Below are positions 26,181 through 34,727 of a stretch of 64,000 nt of DNA, one piece after another (the stretch's first letter is position 1; each line of letters opens with the position of its first letter). Position numbers and translations under genes: made by a program. Under the pieces are notes generated by a model, which was given only the letters and a program-made list of their open reading frames with translations, was not told where the DNA came from and searched no databases. Origin of the DNA: Microbacterium foliorum (GTDB taxonomy: Bacteria; Actinomycetota; Actinomycetes; Actinomycetales; Microbacteriaceae); contig NZ_CP041040.1 in the NCBI RefSeq assembly GCF_006385575.1, positions 3,554,787 to 3,618,786 on the forward strand, written 5' to 3'.

Positions 26181-27307
26181 CGACGACGCCGCAGACGGGA
26201 CCGACCTTCGACGCCGCTCCGCTCACCGAGCCGGTCGATCCGAAGGCGGTCACCGCGTTCGCCGCCGAGCTTCGCGCTCGAGGATCCAGCGGCACGAACG
26301 CCGCGAGCATCATCGCGATCGTCGTCGTCGCTCTCATGGCCATCATCGTGGTCCCGGTGATCTTCACGACCATCGTCAGCATGGTCTCCACGCCCGGCGG
26401 ATCAGGGTTCGCCATCGTCCCGCTGCTGATCTTCGGCGCCGTCGCTGTCGTGATCGCCGTCGGGTCGTTCATCGGCTGGCGTCGCGCCCGCGTCACCCGC
26501 TATCGCCTCCACCGCTTCGCGCAGGCGAACGGCATGTCGTACGAGGGAAAGGTCACTGCCCCCGCGCTGCCGGGGATGATCTTCAGCCTCGGCGGCTCGC
26601 GCATGTCGACCGATCTCGTGCGCGGCACGACACCGCGGTTCGTCGAGTTCGGCAACTACCAGTACACGGTGAAGCGGGGAAAGAGTTCGACCACCTACCG
26701 CTGGGGCTATGTCGCGGTGAAGCTCGACGTGCCACTGCCGAACATCGTGCTCGACGCCAAGGGCAACAACGGCTTCGGGTCGAACCTGCCGGCGTCCTTC
26801 CAGAAGGAGCAGCGGTTGTCGCTCGAAGGCGACTTCGACGAGTACTTCACGCTCTACTGCCCCGAGGGATACGAGCGTGACGCGCTCTATCTGTTCAGCC
26901 CCGACATCATGGCCCGGTTCATCGACAACGCCGCCGAGCTCGACGTCGAGATCGTCGACGACTGGATGTTCCTCTACACGCAGCGCAGGGTGTCGACGCT
27001 CGACCCTGCGACCTGGGCGTGGCTGTTCGGTGCCGTCGGCGCGTTGATCACGAAGCTCGATCAGTGGGAACGCTGGAGAGACGAGCGTCTGCTCGTCGAG
27101 AATCCGACGGCTGCGGCATCCGCTTCGCCGGCCACCTCAGCACGGCCCGCGAACGAGCGCCTTCCGTTCGCTCCCCCGGTCGGCCTGCTGTCGCCGCCGC
27201 CGGGCGTCGCGCACGAAGGACGCAGACTGAAGCGCCGCTTCCCGTGGGTGCCGGTGGTCTTCATGATCGCCTTCGCGGCGTTCTGGTTCTGGTCCAGATC
27301 GTTCTGA
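26177..27307 (+). CDS. Membrane protein of unknown function (DUF3137-like)
   Basis: This 376-residue protein has two N-terminal membrane helices (SIIAIVVVALMAIIVVPVIF and FAIVPLLIFGAVAVVIAVGSF, about residues 43-100), a cytoplasmic domain with FVEFGNYQYTVKRGKSSTTY, FTLYCPEGYERDALYLFSPD and LDVEIVDDWMFLYTQ, and a C-terminal helix (WVPVVFMIAFAAFWFWS). Blocks of this kind occur in DUF3137 proteins; assignment is by resemblance. Translationally coupled to the gene before it. Confidence 0.72.
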   Translation: MTTTPQTGPTFDAAPLTEPVDPKAVTAFAAELRARGSSGTNAASIIAIVVVALMAIIVVPVIFTTIVSMVSTPGGSGFAIVPLLIFGAVAVVIAVGSFIGWRRARVTRYRLHRFAQANGMSYEGKVTAPALPGMIFSLGGSRMSTDLVRGTTPRFVEFGNYQYTVKRGKSSTTYRWGYVAVKLDVPLPNIVLDAKGNNGFGSNLPASFQKEQRLSLEGDFDEYFTLYCPEGYERDALYLFSPDIMARFIDNAAELDVEIVDDWMFLYTQRRVSTLDPATWAWLFGAVGALITKLDQWERWRDERLLVENPTAAASASPATSARPANERLPFAPPVGLLSPPPGVAHEGRRLKRRFPWVPVVFMIAFAAFWFWSRSF

Positions 27308-27316
27308 ACGCGAACC

Positions 27317-27384
27317 CCCGAGGGTGGGTTGTGGGGGTGGGTGCTGACTGGGGATCAGCGTTCCCACCCCATCCCCCCCTCGGG
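27317..27384 (+). terminator. Nested hairpin after the membrane-protein gene
   Basis: Inner stem GGGGTGGG/CCCACCCC (27334-27341, 27363-27370) continues as GCTGA/TCAGC; an outer pair CCCGAGGG/CCCTCGGG encloses it (27317-27324, 27377-27384). It begins ten bases after the stop. The remaining 27385-27618 hold no gene. Confidence 0.65.
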
Positions 27385-27618
27385 ATCAGAAGGAGATCTG
27401 ACACTCCCTCCGCAGGACGGTCGAACCGCCCGTACGCGCGGGTCAGCTGGGGACTGACGACTCTGCGCGTATATGAGTAATGGTATACCGGCATACGTTG
27501 CATTCCATTGCGCGGAAGAGACTCGACCGAACGCGTTGCATCGCGTCCAAAAACGTGCGGAATGAGGGCCGGCAGCCCCTTTCCGGCGCGACATTCGTGC
27601 ATGCTCGCGATAGCGCTG

Positions 27619-27939
27619 TCACCCTCCGGCCAGACCGGTCGGAATGTCACGACTCGTGTGAAGCACTCGATGGATGCGGACGGCATCCGCGTCGTCCGTG
27701 TAGAAGATGACGAACGGGAAGCGCTTCACGGCGACATCACGAAGCTCAGGGATCTCGGTCTCGAGCGCGAAGCGCGACGAGCCGATGGAGGGGAACTCCG
27801 CGATGAGGTCCTTCGCATCTTCCAGGGCGTCGATGAACCCGCTCGCCGCCTCGTCCGCCCCCGAGATCACGTAATAGTCGATCGCTCCCACGATGTCATC
27901 GTCAGCAGATGCGGTCGTGACGACCCGACGAACACTCAC
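27619..27939 (-). CDS. parE: ParE/RelE-family toxin
   Basis: This 106-residue toxin belongs to the type II ParE/RelE fold: N-terminal helices DDDIVGAIDYYVISGADEAASGFIDALEDA, then the strand pattern RFPFVIFYT and VRIHRVLHTSRD that ends ParE proteins. ParE members usually poison gyrase, RelE members cleave mRNA; this one looks closer to ParE. Its GTG overlaps the antitoxin stop (GTGA), so it is made only with the antitoxin. Confidence 0.87.
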   Translation of the reverse strand: MSVRRVVTTASADDDIVGAIDYYVISGADEAASGFIDALEDAKDLIAEFPSIGSSRFALETEIPELRDVAVKRFPFVIFYTDDADAVRIHRVLHTSRDIPTGLAGG

Positions 27940-28181
27940 TTCTTGTCGAGCCCGGCGTCCCTGACGCGCTGTCGCAACCTGTCGAAGTAGTCGCCGTCCA
28001 TCTCCGACCCCGGGCCGGAACCCATGCCGGAGACCACGAGAGCCCGGAGGGTCGAGCGGGCCTGCTCCTTGCGGATCAGGTCTCGAACGAACTCGCTGCT
28101 GGTGCCGAAACCGCGTTCGGCCACCTGATCCTCGACGAACTCCTTGAGGGGATCGGGAAGCGAGACATTCATCGTTGCCAT
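27936..28181 (-). CDS. parD: ParD-family antitoxin
   Basis: This 81-residue antitoxin has a ribbon-helix-helix DNA-binding N-terminus (ATMNVSLPDPLKEFVEDQVA, GFGTSSEFVRDLIRKEQ) and a C-terminal tail (DYFDRLRQRVRDAGLDKK) that wraps the toxin. Order, overlap and size fit a classic parDE pair, which would repress its own promoter. TGACAAGGTTTGTCA, an inverted repeat at about 28200-28214 just upstream of the start, is the likely operator. Confidence 0.87.
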   Translation of the reverse strand: MATMNVSLPDPLKEFVEDQVAERGFGTSSEFVRDLIRKEQARSTLRALVVSGMGSGPGSEMDGDYFDRLRQRVRDAGLDKK

Positions 28182-28300
28182 GCGACGATTCTACGATCGA
28201 TGACAAGGTTTGTCATCGATCCCTCACAGGTCACGGCTCCCATTACCCAGAGTGACGGTGCCGACCCCACCCCCTTCTGCATGCAAGAGAATGGAAGGTG

Positions 28301-28996
28301 ATGTCTGAACGCGAAGATCACACCCAGTGGCAGGCCGAGCGCCGTGCCTCCGTCACCTCGGCGACCGGAAACCTCTCCCTGATCGAGACCCGCTGGACGG
28401 GCGAGGCACCCGATCTGGATGCCGAGCAGCAGGCGGCATCCGACACGGTGACCGTGACGCCGATTCAGCGCACGAACATCGAGACCGGTGAGGCCGAGCA
28501 CGGACTGCGCCTGTGGGATGCCGACGCGCCCGCTGTCCGCGCCTTCGACCGCATCGACACCTATGACTACGACCCCGCATGGGTGCTCGAGGGGCATTTC
28601 ACCCCGGTGTCCGGCGATCGCCGGGTGTCGTTCGAGCACATCCGCGACAACGGCGGCACCCGAGAGCTCGTGGTCCCCGGCGACATCCATTTCGAGCTCG
28701 ACGGCCGCGAGTACACCCTGGCGGCCTTCGACGACGGCGGAACGCTGCTGCTCGTGTTCGGCGACGAGACCAACGGCTCGGAGACCTACGGGTCGGGCCG
28801 CTTCCTGTTCGTCGAGCTGCGCGACGACGCGGGATCCGTGACCCTCGACTTCAACCGCGCTTTCGTGCCGCCTTGCGGATTCAGCGCCCAGTACAACTGC
28901 CCGCTGCCGCCGGCATCCAACCGCTTCCCCCTGCCTATCCGAGCAGGCGAGAAGAACGTCGTCTTCCGCGACGGCTTCGACATCTACGCGGCGTGA
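28301..28996 (+). CDS. DUF1684 family protein
   Basis: At 231 residues, the family pattern is clear: W-x-x-E-R-x-x-S-V-T in the first 20 residues, LRLWDADAP, YPDTYDYDP-like YDYDPAWVLEGHF, and the C-terminal LDFNRAFVPPCGFSAQYNCPLPP block, which is the best-conserved part of DUF1684. Function is not established. GGAAGG precedes the ATG. It lies 28 bp before the second ABC importer operon and may be cotranscribed with it. Confidence 0.85.
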   Translation: MSEREDHTQWQAERRASVTSATGNLSLIETRWTGEAPDLDAEQQAASDTVTVTPIQRTNIETGEAEHGLRLWDADAPAVRAFDRIDTYDYDPAWVLEGHFTPVSGDRRVSFEHIRDNGGTRELVVPGDIHFELDGREYTLAAFDDGGTLLLVFGDETNGSETYGSGRFLFVELRDDAGSVTLDFNRAFVPPCGFSAQYNCPLPPASNRFPLPIRAGEKNVVFRDGFDIYAA

Positions 28997-29024
28997 CGCC
29001 GCACCCTCTCACCCTGGAGCACTC

Positions 29025-30518
29025 ATGAGAAGAACCCGAACTCTCGGCGCGCTCGGCGCCGTGGCCACGCTCGCCCTCGTGGCCGGCTGCGCCTCGGGAG
29101 CCACCGACGACGCCTCGAGCGAAGACGCCACGATCTTCATCGGGTCGCTGTACGAGCCGACCAACCTCAGCAACACCCAGGGCGGCGGCCAGGGTGTGAC
29201 CGAGGCGCTGACCGGCAACGTCTACGAGGGCCTCTACCGGCTGACCGACGACGGCGAGGTCGAGCCGCTTCTCGCCGAGGACGCTCAGGTGTCCGACGAC
29301 GGACTCACCTACACGATCACGCTGCGCGACGACGTGACCTTCCACTCCGGTGACCCGCTGACCTCCGCCGACGTGAAGTCGAGCGTCGAGGCCGTCACCG
29401 CCGAGGACTCGGTCTCGGCCCGCAAGTCGAGCTTCAAGACCATCGCCGACATCGCGACCCCCGACGACCAGACCGTCGTCTTCACGCTGTCGCAGCGGTC
29501 GATCTCGTTCCTCTACAACCTCAGCTACGTCTGGGTCGTGAACGACGAGGCCGGCGACATCACCGGATCGGAAGACGGCACGGGCCCCTACACGCTCGAC
29601 GAGTGGAAGAAGGGCTCGACCCTGACGCTCGAGCGCTGGGACGACTACTGGGGCGAGCCGGCCAAGAACGCCGAGGTCGTCTATACGTACTTCACCGACG
29701 CGACCGCCGAGAACAACGCTCTCGCCACGGGCGAGATCGACGTGATCACCAGCGTGCAGAGCCCGGATTCGCTCGCGCAGTTCGATAACGACGACTACGT
29801 GATCAGCGAGGGCACCTCCACCACGAAGGAGCTGCTCGCGTTCAACGACCGCGTCGCCCCCTTCGACGACGCGCTCGTGCGCAAGGCGATCTACTCGGCC
29901 GTCGACACCCAGAAGCTCCTCGAGTCGATCTGGGGCGACTACGGCACGCTCATCGGCTCGATGGTGCCGCCGACCGACCTGTGGTACGAGGACCTCACCT
30001 CGGTGAACCCGTATGACGTCGAGCTCTCGAAGGATCTGCTCGCTCAGGCCGGCTACGCCGACGGCTTCACGTTCACGCTCGACACCCCGAGCTACGACCC
30101 GCACCCCGCCGTGGCGGAGTTCCTGCAGTCGCAGCTCGCCGAGGTCGGCATCACGGTCGAGATCAACACGATCAGCGCCGACGAGTGGTACACGAAGGTG
30201 TTCAAGGAGCAGGACTTCGAGGCCACGCTCCAGGAGCACGTGAACGACCGCGACGTGGTCTGGTACGGCAACCCCGACTTCTACTGGGGCTACAACGACG
30301 CCGACGTGCAGCAGTGGGTCGCCGAGGCCGAGCAGGCCGCGACGACCGACGAGCAGACGGCACTGCTGAAGCAGGTCAACGAGAAGATCGCCGAGGATGC
30401 CGCGAGCGTATGGTTGTACCTCTACCCGCAGATCGTGGTCGCCTCGAGCGACCTCAGCGGCTACCCGGTCAACGGCCTGAACTCCCAGTTCTTCGCCTAC
30501 GACATCGTCAAGTCCTGA
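29025..30518 (+). CDS. Second peptide-type ABC importer, substrate-binding lipoprotein
   Basis: This 497-residue SBP_bac_5 lipoprotein has lipobox ALVAGC (Cys 22), NVYEGLYRL, TYTITLRDDVTFHSGDPLTSADV, TGPYTLDEWKKGSTLTLERWDDYWG and ALVRKAIYSAVD. It shares the family but not close sequence with the protein at 22297-23883, so this is an independent system, not a recent duplicate. Two permease and two ATPase genes follow in order. Ligand unknown. Confidence 0.93.
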   Translation: MRRTRTLGALGAVATLALVAGCASGATDDASSEDATIFIGSLYEPTNLSNTQGGGQGVTEALTGNVYEGLYRLTDDGEVEPLLAEDAQVSDDGLTYTITLRDDVTFHSGDPLTSADVKSSVEAVTAEDSVSARKSSFKTIADIATPDDQTVVFTLSQRSISFLYNLSYVWVVNDEAGDITGSEDGTGPYTLDEWKKGSTLTLERWDDYWGEPAKNAEVVYTYFTDATAENNALATGEIDVITSVQSPDSLAQFDNDDYVISEGTSTTKELLAFNDRVAPFDDALVRKAIYSAVDTQKLLESIWGDYGTLIGSMVPPTDLWYEDLTSVNPYDVELSKDLLAQAGYADGFTFTLDTPSYDPHPAVAEFLQSQLAEVGITVEINTISADEWYTKVFKEQDFEATLQEHVNDRDVVWYGNPDFYWGYNDADVQQWVAEAEQAATTDEQTALLKQVNEKIAEDAASVWLYLYPQIVVASSDLSGYPVNGLNSQFFAYDIVKS

Positions 30519-30570
30519 CGCGCGAGGGGGATGCCGCGCGTCGGCATCCCCCTCCTCATCCTGAACAGTC

Positions 30571-31533
30571 ATGCTCGCTTATCTGATCCGCCGCCTCGCC
30601 TTCCTCGTGGTCTCGCTCGTAGTCGCGATGATCGCGATCTTCGTGCTGCTGCGACTGCTGCCGGGCGACCCGGCGAACGCCCTGCTCTCGGTCAACGCCA
30701 CCCCCGAGCAGATCGCCGCCGCCCGCGCGCAGGTCGGCTCCGATCAGCCCCTGCTGCAGCAGTTCACGACCTGGGCGGGGCAGCTGCTGCGCTTCGATCT
30801 CGGAGAGTCCTTCCTGAGCTCTCGTCCGGTCGGCCCCGACATCGCCGACCGCCTCGCCGTGACCCTCCCTCTCACTCTCATCGCCTTCACGGTGGCCCTG
30901 CTCGTCTCGCTCGTGATCGGCATCACGGCGGCGGTGAAGTCCGACCGCTGGTACGGCATCGCGCTCTCGGGCTTCGCGCAGCTCGGCGTCGCGGTTCCCG
31001 TCTTCTGGGTGGGCGTCGTGCTCGTGTGGGTCTTCGCTCTCGGACTCGGCCTGCTGCCATCCGGCGGGTTTCCCCGAGACGGCTGGGAGGATCCGGCCGA
31101 CGCTCTGCGCTCGCTCGCCCTGCCGGTGATCACCATCGTGATCGTGATGAGCGCCTCCCTGAGCCGATACGTGCGGTCGGCCACCCTCGACGTGATCGGC
31201 AGCGATTACCTGCGCACCGCTCGGGCCGGGGGCTCCGGCACTGCCGAGGCGCTTCTGCGTCACGGCGTGCGAAACGGCTCGGTGCCCGTCGTCGCGATCC
31301 TCGGCATCGAGCTGTCGACGACACTGCTCGGCGCGGTGGTCGTCGAGAGCGTCTTCACTCTTCCCGGACTCGGCAGCCTGCTGCTGTCGGCCATCGAGCA
31401 GCACGACTTCCAGGTCATCCAGGGCGTCCTCGTCGTCAGCACCCTCTTCGTGCTGCTGGTCGGGTTCGCCGCAGACATCGTGCAGCGCCTGATCGATCCC
31501 CGTCTGCGCACGAGCGTCTCGGGCAACCGATGA
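30571..31533 (+). CDS. Second importer permease (DppB-like)
   Basis: This 320-residue membrane protein has a first helix AFLVVSLVVAMIAIFVLL then RLLPGDPANALL, the DppB hallmark, periplasmic DLGESFLSSRPV, and the EAA loop SDYLRTARAGGSGTAEALLRHG. It lies 52 bp after the binding-protein gene; its stop overlaps the next start by ATGA. Confidence 0.93.
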   Translation: MLAYLIRRLAFLVVSLVVAMIAIFVLLRLLPGDPANALLSVNATPEQIAAARAQVGSDQPLLQQFTTWAGQLLRFDLGESFLSSRPVGPDIADRLAVTLPLTLIAFTVALLVSLVIGITAAVKSDRWYGIALSGFAQLGVAVPVFWVGVVLVWVFALGLGLLPSGGFPRDGWEDPADALRSLALPVITIVIVMSASLSRYVRSATLDVIGSDYLRTARAGGSGTAEALLRHGVRNGSVPVVAILGIELSTTLLGAVVVESVFTLPGLGSLLLSAIEQHDFQVIQGVLVVSTLFVLLVGFAADIVQRLIDPRLRTSVSGNR

Positions 31534-32390
31534 GCCGCGTCGCCGAGCAGCTGATCACCGGCTCCGTCCCCGTGCGGCGCCGGCCGAAGGCGACCCTGCT
31601 GATCGGACTCGTACTCACCGGCGTCGTCGTGCTGATCGCCCTGGTCTCGCTGTTCTGGCTGCCCTATCCGCTCGCCGACACCAGCGGCAGTCGCCTCGAA
31701 GGGCCGAGCGCCCTGCACCTGCTCGGCACCGATCGTCTCGGACGCGACCTGCTGTCACAGCTCATGTGGGGTGCACGGATCGCGCTGATCGTCGGCACCT
31801 GCTCGGTCGCGATCGCCGCCGTCCTCGGCACCATCGTCGGCCTCATCGCCGCGTTCTCCCGCCCCTGGGTCGACGACACGCTCTCCGCCGGCCTCGATGT
31901 CGTGATCGCCTTCCCCGTGCTGCTGCTCGCGATGCTCGTCGTCGCGGTGCAGGGGGCGTCGCTGTGGTCGGCGGTGCTCGCGATCGGTCTCGCGATGTCG
32001 GCGGTCGTGGCGCGACTCACCCGCATCCTGTCTCGCCGAGTGCTGCAGGAGCAGTTCGTCACCGCCGCCCGCACGAGCGGCACTTCGACGCTGGGCATCG
32101 TGTTCCAGCACGTGCTGCCGAACATCGCGCCGACTCTCGCCGTCAGCCTCGCGCTGCAGTTCGGCGCCGCCGTGCTCGCCGAGGCGAGCCTGTCGTACCT
32201 CGGACTCGGCGCTCCGCCGCCCAACGCCTCGTGGGGTCGGATGCTGCAGGAGGCGCAGGGCACCGTGCTCACCGCTCCGGTCGGCGCGATCGCGCCCGGT
32301 ATCGCGATCATCGCTCTCGTGCTCGGCGTCAACTTCCTCGCCGACGGCCTGCGCGACCTCGCCGACCCGACCCGCAGGAGGAGCCGATGA
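31530..32390 (+). CDS. Second importer permease (DppC-like)
   Basis: This 286-residue membrane subunit has a first helix (LLIGLVLTGVVVLIALVSLFW), LLGTDRLGRDLLSQLMWGAR, then five helices with the EAA loop FVTAARTSGTSTLGIVFQHVLPN and SLSYLGLGAPPPNASWG. It is coupled to both neighbours (ATGA overlaps). Confidence 0.93.
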   Translation: MSRVAEQLITGSVPVRRRPKATLLIGLVLTGVVVLIALVSLFWLPYPLADTSGSRLEGPSALHLLGTDRLGRDLLSQLMWGARIALIVGTCSVAIAAVLGTIVGLIAAFSRPWVDDTLSAGLDVVIAFPVLLLAMLVVAVQGASLWSAVLAIGLAMSAVVARLTRILSRRVLQEQFVTAARTSGTSTLGIVFQHVLPNIAPTLAVSLALQFGAAVLAEASLSYLGLGAPPPNASWGRMLQEAQGTVLTAPVGAIAPGIAIIALVLGVNFLADGLRDLADPTRRRSR

Positions 32391-33184
32391 GCATTCTCGA
32401 GGTCGCAGGTCTCACGGTGCGCTCGGGCGCGGGCGCGTTGGTACGCGATGTCTCGTTCTCGCTCGCGGCCGGCGAGCGTCTGGGCCTGATCGGTGAATCG
32501 GGGTCGGGCAAGTCGCTCACCTCGCTCGCCGTCACCGGACTGCTTCCGGATTCTCTCGACGCCTCCGGTTCGGTGCTGCTCGATGGGCACCAGATCGTCG
32601 GTGCTCGGGATGCCGAGCTGCGACCGCTGCGCGGACCCGTGGCGCAGATCGTCTTCCAAGAACCGCTGACCGCCCTCGATCCGCTGATGAGGGTCGGTCG
32701 TCAGATCGCCGAGCCGCTGCGCCGTCATCTCGGGCTGCGGGGTGCGGAGCTGCGTTCGGCTGTCGCGAGCGCTCTCGACGAGGTCGCACTGTCGGATCCG
32801 CGCATCGCCCGCGCCTACCCACACGAGCTCTCGGGCGGCCAGCGCCAGCGTGTGGCGATCGCGATCGCCCTCGCGGCGCGTCCGCAGCTGCTCATCGCCG
32901 ACGAGCCGACGACCGCGCTCGACGTGACGGTGCAGGATGCCGTGCTCGCCCTGCTCGAGCGACTCGTCGCCGACCGGGGCATGGCGCTGCTGTTCATCAG
33001 CCACGATCTCGCCGTCGTCTCGCGCATGGTCGACCGCATCGTCGTGCTGCGTGACGGGCTCGTCGTGGAGGAGGGCGCGGTCACGCAGGTTCTGCAGGAT
33101 CCGGCGGAGCCGTACACGCGGATGCTGGTCGACAGCGCGCGTGCACTCGACGCGTTCCTCGACGCCGCGGAGGGCGAGCGATGA
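32387..33184 (+). CDS. Second importer ATPase, first subunit
   Basis: This 265-residue ATPase has Walker A GESGSGKS (about residues 36-43), Q-loop VFQEPLTALDPL, signature LSGGQRQRVAIAIAL, Walker B LLIADEPTTALD and H-loop ISHDLAVV. It pairs with the next ATPase, overlapping it by ATGA. Shorter than OppD proteins because the C-terminal cluster-binding extension is absent. Confidence 0.92.
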   Translation: MSILEVAGLTVRSGAGALVRDVSFSLAAGERLGLIGESGSGKSLTSLAVTGLLPDSLDASGSVLLDGHQIVGARDAELRPLRGPVAQIVFQEPLTALDPLMRVGRQIAEPLRRHLGLRGAELRSAVASALDEVALSDPRIARAYPHELSGGQRQRVAIAIALAARPQLLIADEPTTALDVTVQDAVLALLERLVADRGMALLFISHDLAVVSRMVDRIVVLRDGLVVEEGAVTQVLQDPAEPYTRMLVDSARALDAFLDAAEGER

Positions 33185-33936
33185 GCCTTCTCGAACTGCG
33201 CGGTGCGAGCTTCGCCTATGGATCCCAGCGGGTGCTCGACGACGTGTCGCTGAGCCTCGACGACGGCGACTCCCTCGGCCTCGTCGGCGAATCGGGCGCG
33301 GGCAAGTCGACGATCTTGAGGCTGCTGCTGGGGCTGTCTGCACCGCGTGATGGGCAGGTGCTGTTCGACGGCGAGCCGCTGTCGTTGCGTGATCGCGCGC
33401 AGATGCGTCGCTTCCGCGCGAGCGTGCAACCCGTGTTCCAAGACCCGTACTCGTCGCTCGACCCCCGCCAGCGCATCGACCGCATCATCGGCGAGCCGCT
33501 CCGTTCGCTGCGCCTGGTATCAGGTGCCGACGCGCAGCGCCGCATCGCCGAGGCACTCGAATCCGTCGGCCTCCCCGCCGACACCGCCCGCCGCTACCCG
33601 CACGAGTTCTCGGGCGGGCAGCGTCAGCGCATCGCGATCGCGCGGGCGGTCGTCTCGCGCCCGCGGGTGCTGCTCGCCGACGAGCCGGTCAGCGCGCTCG
33701 ACGTCACGACCCGCGTGCAGGTGCTCGAACTGCTCGACCGCCTCCGCCGCGAGAACGGCCTGTCGCTCATCATGGTGTCGCACGACCTCACCGCGATCGC
33801 CTCGGCGTGCGTCCGGACGGTCGTGCTGCAGAACGGTCGTGTGGTCGAGCAGGGTGCCACGGCATCCGTGCTGCACGCCCCGCAGGATCCCTACACGCGA
33901 GCGCTGGTCGACGCGGTTCCGCGCCTCCCGCGCTGA
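33181..33936 (+). CDS. Second importer ATPase, second subunit
   Basis: This 251-residue ATPase has Walker A GESGAGKS, Q-loop VFQDPYSSLDPRQR, signature FSGGQRQRIAIARAV, Walker B LLADEPVSALD and H-loop VSHDLTAI. It is the last gene of the operon. A 74-bp dispersed repeat begins 30 bp after its stop. Confidence 0.92.
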   Translation: MSLLELRGASFAYGSQRVLDDVSLSLDDGDSLGLVGESGAGKSTILRLLLGLSAPRDGQVLFDGEPLSLRDRAQMRRFRASVQPVFQDPYSSLDPRQRIDRIIGEPLRSLRLVSGADAQRRIAEALESVGLPADTARRYPHEFSGGQRQRIAIARAVVSRPRVLLADEPVSALDVTTRVQVLELLDRLRRENGLSLIMVSHDLTAIASACVRTVVLQNGRVVEQGATASVLHAPQDPYTRALVDAVPRLPR

Positions 33937-33966
33937 GGCGGGTCGTCCCCACCGTCCCCACCATCC

Positions 33967-34040
33967 CGGATGGCTGACAGTTTCACGGATGGCTGCCCGA
34001 CCGACGGTGTGTCTCCCGCCAGGCGGGTATCGTCCAGCCG
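33967..34040 (+). repeat. 74-bp dispersed repeat, copy A
   Basis: It runs from CGGATGGCTG to CAGCCG with an internal second CGGATGGCTG. Copies of identical length and orientation lie at 35825 and 38077. By hand count A and B share about 63 of 74 bases. Confidence 0.75.
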
Positions 34041-34064
34041 AGTGACCGGGGACGACTCCTGGTC

Positions 34065-34529
34065 TCAGACGACCGCGTGCCAGGCCTCTCGTAGTGCCGC
34101 CATAGAATCCCTCATCTCCGGGTCAGGGAGGTAGACAGGTCCGTCGGAGATGTCGACGTTTCGCAGAGGGTCATCCGTGAGGTGCTGCGGGAACACATGG
34201 CAGTGAAGATGCGGGGCCCGATGCCCCATCACCAAGTAGTTGATCTTCCGCGGGTCGAATGCCTCATCGACGGCCCGGCCTGCGCGCTGGACATCGCGCC
34301 AGAACTCGCTGAGCTGACCGGCGTCCAGCTGACTGAGGTCAGTGAGATGCTCGCGGAGGATGACCACGGTGTAGCCGGGATGCGCCTGGTTGCGCACCAG
34401 TCGCATGTGAGTCATGTCGGTCGAGGCCACCAGGATGCTGTGCTCGTTCTCCGGCAGATGTGCGTCGGCACACATGCCGCAGAGCTCCGGGTCCACGAGT
34501 TCGGCCCACTCCTCATCCGTCCACCACAT
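34065..34529 (-). CDS. HIT-family nucleotide hydrolase or transferase
   Basis: At 154 residues, the histidine triad HLHCHVFP (about residues 110-117) is the active site of nucleotide-binding hydrolases that cleave dinucleoside polyphosphates or AMP derivatives. The preceding NPxxKINYLVMGH and GYTVVILREHLTDL are family features; CGMCADAH near the N-terminus may bind zinc. It is divergent from the trpS leader. Confidence 0.9.
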   Translation of the reverse strand: MWWTDEEWAELVDPELCGMCADAHLPENEHSILVASTDMTHMRLVRNQAHPGYTVVILREHLTDLSQLDAGQLSEFWRDVQRAGRAVDEAFDPRKINYLVMGHRAPHLHCHVFPQHLTDDPLRNVDISDGPVYLPDPEMRDSMAALREAWHAVV

Positions 34530-34597
34530 CGGACCATGTAACCAGGGGAATGCCGCTGCCGGTCGCCTCGAGCGCCGCGGGTCGCTATCCTCGAGCC

Positions 34598-34642
34598 ATG
34601 CGTTTCACCGTTTCGTCGTGGTGGCTGCCGGAGCAGCCGTAA
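34598..34642 (+). CDS. Trp-rich leader peptide of the trpS attenuator
   Basis: ATG CGT through TAA encodes the 14-residue MRFTVSSWWLPEQP with two adjacent Trp codons (34619-34624). It lies 85 bp before the trpS start and its codons overlap the first of four complementary segments. Such peptides measure charged tRNA-Trp: a ribosome stalled at the Trp codons changes the RNA fold downstream. The gene is far below normal ORF size, so the evidence is its content and position, not length. No strong ribosome site is visible; GAG precedes the ATG. Confidence 0.8.
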   Translation: MRFTVSSWWLPEQP

Positions 34643-34675
34643 CGCATTGACGCGCGGGCTGCACGGCAGCCCGCG
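34623..34675 (+). promoter_or_regulatory. Transcription attenuator of trpS
   Basis: Four segments alternate: 1 GGCTGC (34623-34628), 2 GCAGCC (34633-34638), 3 GGCTGC within CGCGGGCTGC (34653-34662), 4 GCAGCCCGCG (34666-34675). Segments 1:2, 2:3 and 3:4 can all pair. 3:4 is a 10-bp GC stem, the terminator; 2:3 is the antiterminator, favoured when a ribosome stalls on the Trp codons and covers 1. Confidence 0.78.
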
Positions 34676-34727
34676 ACCCCTTCGCGGCACCATGTCCGTG
34701 CAGCTCCTCTCGAATCAGGAGCAGATC

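Noticed and set aside
27400..27480. Possible tRNA remnant or attachment site near a GGTCGAACC word
   Set aside because: No acceptor stem, anticodon arm or CCA end can be drawn around it.
28935..30572. A 545-codon minus-strand frame opposite the second substrate-binding protein
   Set aside because: Low-complexity Val/Arg/Gly/Asp-rich translation antisense to a well-supported lipoprotein gene.
29025..33936. Second ABC importer as a recent duplicate of the first
   Set aside because: Family and gene order match, but the binding proteins and permeases differ throughout, so they are independent systems.
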